DNA of 61,314 bases, from assembly GCA_029567325.1 (NCBI GenBank), contig JAKQLF010000069.1, positions 1 through 61,314 of the forward strand, given 5' to 3'. This DNA is from Bacteroidota bacterium (GTDB lineage Bacteria; Bacteroidota; Bacteroidia; Chitinophagales; Saprospiraceae). The notes under the pieces are model-generated. The model did not search any database and was not told the DNA's origin. It worked only from the letters and a program-made list of their open reading frames with translations. Position numbers and translations under genes: made by a program. Of the stretch, positions 26,896 to 35,460 are shown piece after piece (position 1 is the first letter of the stretch; the number at the start of each line of letters is the position of its first letter).

Positions 26896-28293
26896 CTATT
26901 CTCTGAAAAAGCTCAAATCTTTGAACAAGGCATGAATGTAGATGTCCGTGTAAATCGTGCTGGTTATTTTTTCAGCTCTCGGAGATAAATCCTTTAGATC
27001 CACGTCAGCCATCTTTGCGGTCACAGTCATATTATAAGGATTATAATATTGATCTATGAATTGATCGATATTTTGTTGCGCCAGTTTTAATTTTTCATTC
27101 AATGGAATTTCCAGAGATTTTTGCAATTGGTCCTTGATTTTGCCTTTGAGTAACCATGCAGCTGCTTGGTGAAGTACATTACCCGTTCTGATAGACACAT
27201 TTGCGTTTGGCACGGAAAGAATTCTGGTCACTTTGTCAAATACAGGTCTTCCAGTCATGATGATGTCACCATTAAACGATCCTGAAGTATTTACGGTGAT
27301 GGACAAGTCTTGCCCCAAAGGACCAAATCTTACCCTGTTGATGGTGATTTTTTTACCACCTTCTTCAAAGGTTTGGCCTACTGCATCTTGGCCCACCAAA
27401 GTATCCAGAAAACCATAAGTGAAATCCATTTGTAATGCCAATCTACTGGTATCCCGCAGTTTTTCTTTCCAAATCATGATGGGCAATTTGGGAAAAAGTT
27501 TGGTATCTGGTTTGGAAGAGGAGACCACTGTTTTAGTTTGAATGGAAATCTGTCCAGTAGTAATTCCTTGTTTATTTTTCACACCAGCCATGAAGGCAGT
27601 ATCAGGTACCATGTACATCCATCCTCCATACAATTCATGTAATTTATAAGGTGTTGACATCCGTCTGGTCACATCCATGATCGAATTTCTCAAATTAAAG
27701 TTACTTTCTATGCCTTGGTCAATGCCTTCTTCAATCATGGGCTTCACTTTATTAAACACCAAATTTGAAATGGTTTCTATGGGTAGATTTGCAAAACCTA
27801 TGGATAATTTTGGCTTTTTGATCCACTCATTGCTTACGAGTTTGGTTTTTAACCTCATGACCCAAAATGTATCGATGCTTATTTCACTTACAAACTTGAG
27901 TAATACTTGCCCATTTGCATTCAAATCTCCCAGAAAAGTTGATTTTTTGAACGAAATGTCAGTCGGTAATTCCACCAAGATCTGTCTACCTATCATCTCC
28001 ACATTCATATTCCCAGATCTCTTGAGTTTTGCACTGGCATCGTAGTCAGGAAATAGCCATTCTTCTTTAAAGAGGCTATCCACAAAATAATGAAAGGTAT
28101 CAATGACTCCTTTATTATACAAAGCGTAATTGATGGTAATGATGGATTTTTCGTTGATGATACGGTTGTATTCTACGGGGACAGTGTTATTACTTGCAAC
28201 ACTATTCGCCATTGGCTTTTTTGTAGAACAGGCAGAAAACAGCATCAAAAATGACGCAAGAACTAAACATTTAGTCGACCAGGCAGGATTCAT
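26896..28293 (-). CDS. DUF4403 family lipoprotein
   Basis: 465 residues when started at the ATG at 28293. This places a lipoprotein signal at the N-terminus, with the lipobox cysteine in LMLFSACSTKKP. A longer frame to 28377 would bury the signal. The remainder is a repeated alpha/beta pattern with conserved PNANVSIRTGN and LLKGKIKDQLQKSLEIPLNEK stretches, recognised as DUF4403, a Bacteroidota envelope family. It may be a lipid-binding, TULIP-like fold, which is speculative. It is transcribed divergently from the aminotransferase. Confidence 0.72.
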   Translation of the reverse strand: MNPAWSTKCLVLASFLMLFSACSTKKPMANSVASNNTVPVEYNRIINEKSIITINYALYNKGVIDTFHYFVDSLFKEEWLFPDYDASAKLKRSGNMNVEMIGRQILVELPTDISFKKSTFLGDLNANGQVLLKFVSEISIDTFWVMRLKTKLVSNEWIKKPKLSIGFANLPIETISNLVFNKVKPMIEEGIDQGIESNFNLRNSIMDVTRRMSTPYKLHELYGGWMYMVPDTAFMAGVKNKQGITTGQISIQTKTVVSSSKPDTKLFPKLPIMIWKEKLRDTSRLALQMDFTYGFLDTLVGQDAVGQTFEEGGKKITINRVRFGPLGQDLSITVNTSGSFNGDIIMTGRPVFDKVTRILSVPNANVSIRTGNVLHQAAAWLLKGKIKDQLQKSLEIPLNEKLKLAQQNIDQFIDQYYNPYNMTVTAKMADVDLKDLSPRAEKITSTIYTDIYIHALFKDLSFFRE

Positions 28294-28422
28294 AAAACTC
28301 TTTCTAAAATTTGGGTTGAAGATAATATCATTTAAAGCTATTGCACGCACCATTATTTTATCGAATAAAACAATCACTGCTAATTTTAAACGAAGATGAC
28401 TATTTTTAAAGTGTGATGGCCC

Positions 28423-28430
28423 TATCTTTG
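28423..28430 (+). promoter_or_regulatory. Minus-7 box for the aminotransferase
   Basis: TATCTTTG matches TAnnTTTG, 21 bases before the ATG at 28452 and downstream of an earlier in-frame ATG at 28413, deciding the start in favour of 28452. Confidence 0.65.
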
Positions 28431-28451
28431 GTTTCGCTTAAGGAATTTCAA

Positions 28452-29654
28452 ATGAATTTAAGATCACTTTTTTTACAACATGTAGGGCAGACCAGTGTCA
28501 TTCCAATGATGCTAGAAGTAGCAAAAGCTGAGGGCATGTATATTTATGACCAAGATGGAAACGCATTCCTGGATCTAAATTCTGGAATTTCCGTCAGTTC
28601 TCTTGGTCACAGACACCCCAAAGTGGTCGATGCCATTACGGATCAGCTTGGAAAACACATGCACACCATGGTTTATGGAGAACACATTCACACCCCTCAA
28701 GTGCTTTATGCTTCTACTTTGGCAAAGGCACTCGACAATGGTCTGGATGCAGTTTATTACGTCAATTGCGGGACAGAAGCGGTTGAGGTAGCCATGAAAC
28801 TTGCGAGAAGGGCTACCGGACGCAGACAAATCCTTAGTTGTAAAAATGCATATCATGGTAGCACCATGGGGGCAGAAGCCTTGAGATCAGATTATGAATT
28901 TACGCGTACATTTTTCCCCTCTATTCCAGATGTTGATCACATAACTTTCAACGATGAGTCAGATTTGGAAAATATTACCCATAAAACTGCCTGTATCATC
29001 TTGGAGGCTGTGCAAGCTGAGGCAGGAATCAGAAGTCCTAAAGACGATTATTTGATCAAAGTAAGACAGCGGTGTGAGGAAGTTGGTGCTTTGATGATTT
29101 TGGATGAAATACAAACTGGCTTCGGGCGTACTGGCCATTTATTTGCTCATAAAAAGTATGGTTTTGTCCCAGATGTTTTACTCATTGCCAAGGGCATGGG
29201 TGGAGGAATGCCCATTGGAGGAGTGGTAGCTTCAAAAAACCTGCTGGACACTTTTACTAAAAAGCCTGCCTTGGGTCACATCACCACTTTTGGAGGGCAC
29301 CCAGTTTGTGTTGCCGCAGCCATGGCGACCTTGGAAGTTTTATTGGCTGAAGATCAAGCCCTCGTGCAATCAGTTTTGGAAAAAGAAAAACTAATCCACG
29401 AGTTGCTCGTTCACGAAATCATTCAAGAAATCAGATCAGATGGTTTGATGATGGCAGTGGAATTGACAAAAAGAAAATACCTCAAGCACGTAGTAGAAAA
29501 AACCATAAGCAATGGCGCATTGATTGATTTTTTCTTATTTGATGATCGTTCCTTCAGACTAGCACCACCTTTGATCATCACTGAGCAACAAATTCGGGAA
29601 GGAGTTGATAAAATTTTATCGGCTTGCGATTATGCAAAAGCCCAATACCAATAA
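28452..29654 (+). CDS. Class III PLP-dependent aminotransferase
   Basis: About 400 residues of the acetylornithine/ornithine aminotransferase class. YVNCGTEAVEVAMKLAR holds the phosphate-binding region, SCKNAYHGSTMG the ring-stacking loop, LDEIQTGFGRTG the Asp contacting the pyridine nitrogen, and LLIAKGMGGGMPIGG the Schiff-base lysine. The substrate (ornithine, acetylornithine, lysine or 4-aminobutyrate) cannot be decided from sequence; no arginine genes are adjacent. The ATG at 28452 is chosen because of the promoter box. Confidence 0.9.
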   Translation: MNLRSLFLQHVGQTSVIPMMLEVAKAEGMYIYDQDGNAFLDLNSGISVSSLGHRHPKVVDAITDQLGKHMHTMVYGEHIHTPQVLYASTLAKALDNGLDAVYYVNCGTEAVEVAMKLARRATGRRQILSCKNAYHGSTMGAEALRSDYEFTRTFFPSIPDVDHITFNDESDLENITHKTACIILEAVQAEAGIRSPKDDYLIKVRQRCEEVGALMILDEIQTGFGRTGHLFAHKKYGFVPDVLLIAKGMGGGMPIGGVVASKNLLDTFTKKPALGHITTFGGHPVCVAAAMATLEVLLAEDQALVQSVLEKEKLIHELLVHEIIQEIRSDGLMMAVELTKRKYLKHVVEKTISNGALIDFFLFDDRSFRLAPPLIITEQQIREGVDKILSACDYAKAQYQ

Positions 29655-29763
29655 TTTGGCGCATTATTGTTTTTTACTTGTAATTTTTAGAAATTTTGCT
29701 TTTCTTTATCACCGATCCACATTTAAATAAACATCAGCCTTTGCGCTCAAAGCCAAAAAATAT

Positions 29764-31113
29764 ATGAGTATCCTGTTACTCTTGCTCAGCATTGTTGGGC
29801 TGGTCCTACTGATTATCAAAGTAAAACTTCATCCATTTTTTGCACTCCTTTTAGTAAGCATTTGTTTCGCTCTTTTATCAGGAATGAGTGGTGATCTCAT
29901 CATCACTTCCATTCAAAATGGTTTTGGCAGTACGCTCGGTAAAATAGGTCTGGTCATCATCATGGGTGTGGTCATCGGCGCATTTTTGGAAAATACAGGT
30001 GCGGCCATGTCACTTGCTGAAGGGGTACTCAATTTTGTAGGAAAGCAGAATGTGATCATTGCCATGGGGGTGGTAGGATATATTATTTCTATTCCAGTAT
30101 TTTGCGACAGCGGTTTTCTTTTGATGAATTCTTTAAACAGAAACCTAACCAAAAAAGCAGGAATTTCATTGGCTGCAACGGCCATCGCATTAGCACTTGG
30201 TCTCATTCTTACACATAATTTGGTGCCACCAACTCCTGGACCCATTGCAGCTGCTGCTACCCTCAATGCTGACTTGGCTCTGGTCATTCCTTTTGGTTTG
30301 ATCACAGCAGCTGTTGGACTTGTAGCAGGATTAGTTTTTGCAAAATTTTACGCAAGTAAGACCTATATTGATCCAGACAACAACGCATTAGTCCCAGTAG
30401 ACAACATAATATTGACAAATAGCAAGCTTGCATACAGACCTGGATTTTTTCTCTCATCACTTCCGATTCTGGTACCGATCCTACTCATCGTTGGCAAATC
30501 TGTGCTCAAAGCGACCAATTTCATAAATGAAGAATCTTTTGTTTCAAGCACCATCAACTTCATGGGTGAATCTGTCATCGCACTTTTAATTGGCGTTTTC
30601 CTTTGCTTACTACTTCCAGAGAAATTGCACAAAGACATGATTTCTTCCGATGGTTGGATAGGAAAATGTTTTAAAGATGCTGCTTCCATTTTGTTGATCA
30701 CAGGGGCTGGTGGAATTTTTGGGACAGTTTTGAAAGACTCTGGAGTTGCAGACCAACTAGGCGAACATTTGTCTACCTATAATATAGGCATTTTTCTACC
30801 TTTTATATTGGGAGCCGCCCTCAAGTCATCACAAGGTTCTTCTACTGTTGCTTTGATCACCGTTGCTTCCATCATTTTGCCGTTGATGCCAGTTTTAGGT
30901 TTGGTCAGTGAAACAGATAAAGCCTTGGCTGTTACAGCCATCGGTAGCGGAGCATTGGTTGTTTGTCACGCAAACGATAGTTTCTTTTGGGTTGTGACAC
31001 AAATGTCGGGAATGAATGTAAAACAAGGGTATCAACTGTTGTCTCTAGGTACATTGATTGTTGGCTGTACTTCAATGGTAGCTACTTACATACTATTTGT
31101 CATTTTACATTAA
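29764..31113 (+). CDS. GntP-family (gluconate/organic acid) permease
   Basis: 449 residues, nearly all hydrophobic, with about 12 to 14 membrane segments. Conserved features are IPVFCDSGFLLMNSL (about 113-127), HNLVPPTPGPIAAAA (about 150-164) and LKSSQGSSTVALITVASI (about 355-372), typical of GntP/H+:gluconate symporters. It imports a sugar acid or hydroxy acid using the proton gradient. No kinase or catabolic gene is next to it, so the substrate is unknown. Confidence 0.9.
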   Translation: MSILLLLLSIVGLVLLIIKVKLHPFFALLLVSICFALLSGMSGDLIITSIQNGFGSTLGKIGLVIIMGVVIGAFLENTGAAMSLAEGVLNFVGKQNVIIAMGVVGYIISIPVFCDSGFLLMNSLNRNLTKKAGISLAATAIALALGLILTHNLVPPTPGPIAAAATLNADLALVIPFGLITAAVGLVAGLVFAKFYASKTYIDPDNNALVPVDNIILTNSKLAYRPGFFLSSLPILVPILLIVGKSVLKATNFINEESFVSSTINFMGESVIALLIGVFLCLLLPEKLHKDMISSDGWIGKCFKDAASILLITGAGGIFGTVLKDSGVADQLGEHLSTYNIGIFLPFILGAALKSSQGSSTVALITVASIILPLMPVLGLVSETDKALAVTAIGSGALVVCHANDSFFWVVTQMSGMNVKQGYQLLSLGTLIVGCTSMVATYILFVILH

Positions 31114-31201
31114 ATTTCACTTCTAATTTTGGTTGTTACTTAGATTTATTCTAAATAAATTCGGAGTGTTGATCCAAATGCAATAGAGGTTGTTTAATAA
31201 T

Positions 31202-31209
31202 TAAATTTG
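31202..31209 (+). promoter_or_regulatory. Candidate minus-7 box for sdhCAB
   Basis: TAAATTTG matches TAnnTTTG, 16 bases before the sdhC ATG, implying a very short leader. Confidence 0.45.
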
Positions 31210-31225
31210 TGAAAATTTTTAATTT

Positions 31226-31912
31226 ATGAGTTGGATAACTAACTTTTTAACTTCGAGTATCGGGCGAAAGTTATTGATGAGCCTCACAGGCTTGTTCTTG
31301 ATTTTATTTTTAATTGTGCATTTAGCTGGTAATTTTCAATTGCTAAAAAATGATGGTGGTCAAGCATTTAACGAGTATACCGTTTTTATGACTACCAGTC
31401 CTTTGATCAAGGTCATATCGTATGGAAATTACCTTTTCATATTGCTTCATGCTGTTTTAGGTATCACCATTTGGCTCAAAAATAGAAAGACAAAAGGCAA
31501 AACTTCAGCAGTAGCAAGTAAAAATGAAGATGTGACTTGGGCCTCCAAAAATATGGCTTTGTTGGGCATACTTATTTTTGCATTCTTGATGTTACACATG
31601 GGAGATTTTTGGCTGAAAATGAAATTGAATCAGACAAACATGATTGACTATGGCACTGGACCAATCAAAGATTTATATGAAAATGTTTATAATTCTTACA
31701 GTCAATGGTGGATTGTGATAGCCTACTTAGTTGGTTTGACAGCGCTCTCATACCATTTGTGGCATGGATTCGCAAGTGCATTTCAAACATTGGGACTCAA
31801 TCACAGAAAGTACACGCCCATTATCCAGTTTGTAGGTAAAGCCTTTGCTATTTTGGTTCCACTTGGTTTTGCCATTATACCATTGTACTTCAAACTATTC
31901 ATTGTGGATTAA
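31226..31912 (+). CDS. sdhC: Succinate dehydrogenase/fumarate reductase cytochrome b subunit
   Basis: 228 residues with five membrane segments, the single-polypeptide b-type anchor of the B. subtilis/Wolinella kind. Heme-ligand histidine candidates lie in LIVHLAGNFQ, LLHAVLG, LMLHMGDFW and YHLWHGFASA. It anchors SdhAB to the inner membrane and passes electrons to menaquinone. First gene of sdhCAB; sdhA follows after 56 bases. Confidence 0.93.
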   Translation: MSWITNFLTSSIGRKLLMSLTGLFLILFLIVHLAGNFQLLKNDGGQAFNEYTVFMTTSPLIKVISYGNYLFILLHAVLGITIWLKNRKTKGKTSAVASKNEDVTWASKNMALLGILIFAFLMLHMGDFWLKMKLNQTNMIDYGTGPIKDLYENVYNSYSQWWIVIAYLVGLTALSYHLWHGFASAFQTLGLNHRKYTPIIQFVGKAFAILVPLGFAIIPLYFKLFIVD

Positions 31913-31968
31913 CCGATCGAATGCAGATTTTAAATAAATTCCCGTAAAAGGAAATAAGAAAAAGAAAT

Positions 31969-33960
31969 ATGAAATTAGAATCTAAAATACCGAAGGGAGC
32001 GCTTGATACAAAGTGGAATGATTACAAATCCAACGTAGCCTTAGTTGCTCCAAACAATAAAAGAAAAATTGATGTCATCATCGTTGGTACAGGTCTTGCT
32101 GGTGCTGCTGCAGCAGCCACACTAGGTGAACTTGGCTATAATGTAAAAGCGTTTACGTTTCACGACAGTCCAAGAAGAGCTCACTCTATAGCCGCACAAG
32201 GTGGTATCAATGCGGCCAAAAACTATCAAAACGACGGAGATAGCATTCACCGACTTTTTTATGACACCATCAAAGGCGGTGATTATAGAAGTAGGGAAGC
32301 CAATGTACACCGACTTGCGGAAGTTAGTACTCAAATCATTGACCAATGCGTTGCTCAGGGCGTTCCATTTGCCAGAGAATATGGTGGTTTGCTTGAAAAC
32401 AGATCTTTTGGTGGGGTACAAGTATCCAGAACCTTCTACGCTCGAGGTCAAACTGGTCAACAACTTTTGATTGGCGCTTACCAGGCACTTTCAAGACAAA
32501 TTTCATTGGGCACTGTGACCATGTACAATAGGCACGAAATGGTAGACCTCGTTGTTGTGGACGGTAAAGCAAGGGGAATCATTGCCAGAAATTTATTGAC
32601 AGGAAAATTAGAGCGTTTTTCTGCTCATTGTGTGGTATTGGGTACAGGTGGTTATGGAAACGTATTCTACCTCAGCACAAATGCCATGAGTTGTAATGTT
32701 TCTGCTGCCTGGAGATCTGTAAAAAAAGGAGCATTAATGGCCAATCCTTGTTTTACGCAAATTCACCCAACCTGCATTCCTCAGTCTGGAGAATACCAAT
32801 CCAAATTGACATTGATGTCTGAATCTCTCAGAAATGATGGTCGAGTTTGGGTGCCTAAATCACAAGAAGACGCTCAAGCTATTCAAAAAGGCAAAAAAAC
32901 TGCACTTGATATTCCAGATTCAGAAAGAGATTACTTTTTGGAAAGAAGATACCCAGCATTTGGAAACTTGGTACCAAGGGACGTTGCTTCCAGAGCCGCT
33001 AAGGTAGAATGCGATAAAGGTTTGGGGGTCAGCCCTACTGGTTTGGCGGTATTCCTTGATTTTTCTTCTGCCATTGAGCGGTACGGAAAATCTGAGGCGC
33101 ACTCCAAAGGAATGAATGCCACTAAAGAACAAATCATCGCCATGGGAACCAAAATTGTGGAAGCAAAATATGGTAACCTGTTTGAAATGTATGAGAAAAT
33201 TTCTGGCGAGAATCCATACGTTTATCCGATGAAAATTTATCCTGCGGTTCACTACACCATGGGAGGTTTGTGGGTAGATTACAATTTAGAAACGAATATT
33301 TCTGGTTTATTTGCCATGGGTGAAGCCAATTTTTCTGACCACGGAGCCAATAGATTGGGAGCTTCTGCTTTGATGCAGGGACTAGCTGATGGATATTTTG
33401 TTTTACCATATACCATTGGTTCTTTCTTATCAAAGGAAATCAGTACTCCTACCATCAGTACAAATTTACCAGAATTTGAGCAAGCTGAGAAAGCTTGTCA
33501 AGAAAGAATAGAATGCCTCATCAATGTAAAAGGCAATCAATCTGTGGAGAGTTTCCACAGAAGACTTGGAAAAATCATGTGGGATTATTGTGGGATGAGC
33601 AGGACTGCTGAAGGACTCAAAAAAGGTCGCCAAATGATCCGTGAATTACGTGCAGAGTTTTATAAAGATGTGTACGTACCTGGCCAGTCCAATGATTACA
33701 ATCCTGAGTTGGAGAAAGCTTATCGGGTGGCTGATTTTCTTGAAATGGGTGAGCTAATGATGCTCGATGCCCTTGAAAGGAATGAATCTTGTGGCGGTCA
33801 CTTCAGAGAAGAATATCAAACCCCTGAAGGTGAAGCAATGAGAGATGACGAAAATTATTGTTTTGTAAGTGCCTGGGAATGGGACGACCAAAACCCAATT
33901 TTACACAAAGAAGATCTGATCTTCGAAAACGTAGAATTGAAAACAAGATCTTATAAGTAA
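31969..33960 (+). CDS. sdhA: Succinate dehydrogenase/fumarate reductase flavoprotein subunit
   Basis: 663 residues. The FAD-binding [15 protein letters not shown] lies at about 43-57. The covalent-FAD histidine segment is [15 protein letters not shown], and the FAD-binding C-terminal part reads [12 protein letters not shown]. Catalytic regions [10 protein letters not shown] and [10 protein letters not shown] are present. It oxidises succinate (or reduces fumarate) at the cytoplasmic face. The length, above 600, fits the Bacteroidota b-type enzyme. sdhB begins 19 bases later. Confidence 0.96.
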   Translation: MKLESKIPKGALDTKWNDYKSNVALVAPNNKRKIDVIIVGTGLAGAAAAATLGELGYNVKAFTFHDSPRRAHSIAAQGGINAAKNYQNDGDSIHRLFYDTIKGGDYRSREANVHRLAEVSTQIIDQCVAQGVPFAREYGGLLENRSFGGVQVSRTFYARGQTGQQLLIGAYQALSRQISLGTVTMYNRHEMVDLVVVDGKARGIIARNLLTGKLERFSAHCVVLGTGGYGNVFYLSTNAMSCNVSAAWRSVKKGALMANPCFTQIHPTCIPQSGEYQSKLTLMSESLRNDGRVWVPKSQEDAQAIQKGKKTALDIPDSERDYFLERRYPAFGNLVPRDVASRAAKVECDKGLGVSPTGLAVFLDFSSAIERYGKSEAHSKGMNATKEQIIAMGTKIVEAKYGNLFEMYEKISGENPYVYPMKIYPAVHYTMGGLWVDYNLETNISGLFAMGEANFSDHGANRLGASALMQGLADGYFVLPYTIGSFLSKEISTPTISTNLPEFEQAEKACQERIECLINVKGNQSVESFHRRLGKIMWDYCGMSRTAEGLKKGRQMIRELRAEFYKDVYVPGQSNDYNPELEKAYRVADFLEMGELMMLDALERNESCGGHFREEYQTPEGEAMRDDENYCFVSAWEWDDQNPILHKEDLIFENVELKTRSYK

Positions 33961-33979
33961 ACGCATTAATCCATAAATT

Positions 33980-34729
33980 ATGAAGTTGACACTTAAAGTT
34001 TGGAGACAAAAAAACAACAAAGCTGCTGGTCAGTTTGAAACATATAATGTTGAGGCCAATGAGCACATGTCATTTTTGGAAATGATGGACGTGCTTAATG
34101 AACAACTCATCGAAGAAAAAAAAGAACCCGTTTCTTTCGAGCATGATTGTCGGGAAGGTATTTGTGGCACATGCAATATGGTCATCAATGGACAAGCCCA
34201 TGGACCACAGAAAGGAACAACTACTTGCCAATTACACATGAGGCATTTCAAAGAAGGTGATACCATCACCGTTGAACCTTGGAGAGCAACCGCTTTTCCT
34301 GTGATTAAAGACTTGGTGGTTGACAGAAGTTCTTTCGATCGCATCATTCAAGCTGGTGGTTTTATCAGTGTCAATACTGGTCAGGCTGTAGATGGCAATG
34401 CCATTCCTATTGAGAAAGACATTGCACTTAAAGCGTTTGATGCTGCAACTTGCATCGGTTGTGGTGCCTGCGTTTCTGCGTGTCCCAACGGCTCAGCTAT
34501 GTTATTTACCTCAGCAAAGGTTTCTCACCTTGGCCTCTTACCACAGGGTGAAGTTGAGCATTCAAGACGTGTGCTCAATATGGTTGCTCAAATGGACAAA
34601 GAAGGATTTGGTATGTGCTCAAACGTTGGCGCTTGTAGTGCAGAATGCCCTAAAGAAATCTCTTTGGAGAATATTGCAAGAATGAATCGTGAATATTTCA
34701 AAGCAGTACTTACGAGCGATTTAAAATAG
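33980..34729 (+). CDS. sdhB: Succinate dehydrogenase/fumarate reductase iron-sulfur subunit
   Basis: 249 residues. The [2Fe-2S] ligands are in [17 protein letters not shown] with a further Cys in [10 protein letters not shown]. The [4Fe-4S] and [3Fe-4S] ligands are in [15 protein letters not shown] and [16 protein letters not shown]. It carries electrons from FAD to the membrane anchor. The last gene of the operon, ended by a bidirectional terminator. Confidence 0.96.
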   Translation: MKLTLKVWRQKNNKAAGQFETYNVEANEHMSFLEMMDVLNEQLIEEKKEPVSFEHDCREGICGTCNMVINGQAHGPQKGTTTCQLHMRHFKEGDTITVEPWRATAFPVIKDLVVDRSSFDRIIQAGGFISVNTGQAVDGNAIPIEKDIALKAFDAATCIGCGACVSACPNGSAMLFTSAKVSHLGLLPQGEVEHSRRVLNMVAQMDKEGFGMCSNVGACSAECPKEISLENIARMNREYFKAVLTSDLK

Positions 34730-34761
34730 TAGCAGCAGCTTTAATTGCAAATAAATAAACG

Positions 34762-34802
34762 CCGTGTTATGAGCTGGAAACAGATTCTGACACGGTTTTT
34801 TT
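34762..34802. terminator. Bidirectional terminator between sdhB and the DinB-like gene
   Basis: CCGTGT (34762-34767) pairs with ACACGG (34790-34795). An inner CTG-GAAA-CAG tetraloop sits within, and seven T follow on the plus strand. On the minus strand the hairpin is followed by a T-rich run, so it can end both convergent transcripts. Confidence 0.75.
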
Positions 34803-35424
34803 ATGCTCGGACTGTTCCTGTCAAAACATTAGCCTTGCCGTTGAATGGGTTACCAGAAGATCTTCGGAAAGTCACCACTTGACCAACATGCCATAATGCA
34901 TCCGCAATCGGTCCATTGATCACATTCCAAAAAGGAAAAGTTGTATCATTATTATTACTTGAAAATACAATGGCCAATTCAGAGAGGTTTATTTTTCCGT
35001 TCTTTAGATGGTCGCTGACTTTTTTCAGTGTTTCGAGCGTTTCTTTGCGTTTGGTCTTGAAGTCCTTTGGTGATGTCTCCTCACCTGACCTTACATTTTT
35101 CATACCAAAAACTGCATTGGATATCACCACAGATAAACCCATGATGTGATCGATGGTTTCTTCAGAAGTCCTTGACTTTTCAGTAGGTTTGAAAGCTAAA
35201 TCTTCAGGACGTAAACCTTCAGTCGACCAATAAAAACGAAATCCCAATCCATCTATCATCCGAGCTACGACCATTTCTGCTGTATACTTTTCCGAAGCCT
35301 CAGGCATGTTGAAATATGGCAGACCTTCTTGATCATAAACCTTTGTATCGTTCAACAAGACTTGTTTGCTTTTACAGCCAAATAACACACATGACAAAAT
35401 CATTAAAACAATCATTTTATTCAT
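34801..35424 (-). CDS. DinB-like domain lipoprotein
   Basis: About 207 residues from the ATG at 35424. A lipoprotein signal ends at the lipobox cysteine in SCVLFGCKSK. The mature part has a four-helix DinB-like pattern: GFRFYWSTEGL with EDLAFKPTEKSRTSEETIDHIMGLS, and a C-terminal DALWHVGQVVTFRRSSGNP. The conserved His residues could bind a metal. DinB proteins are usually cytoplasmic thiol transferases, so an envelope-anchored version is unusual. It starts 37 bases downstream of the large surface-protein gene, probably in the same transcript. Confidence 0.6.
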   Translation of the reverse strand: MNKMIVLMILSCVLFGCKSKQVLLNDTKVYDQEGLPYFNMPEASEKYTAEMVVARMIDGLGFRFYWSTEGLRPEDLAFKPTEKSRTSEETIDHIMGLSVVISNAVFGMKNVRSGEETSPKDFKTKRKETLETLKKVSDHLKNGKINLSELAIVFSSNNNDTTFPFWNVINGPIADALWHVGQVVTFRRSSGNPFNGKANVLTGTVRA

Positions 35425-35460
35425 CTCAATAACTTTGTCAGGACAGTAAAACAATAGCGC

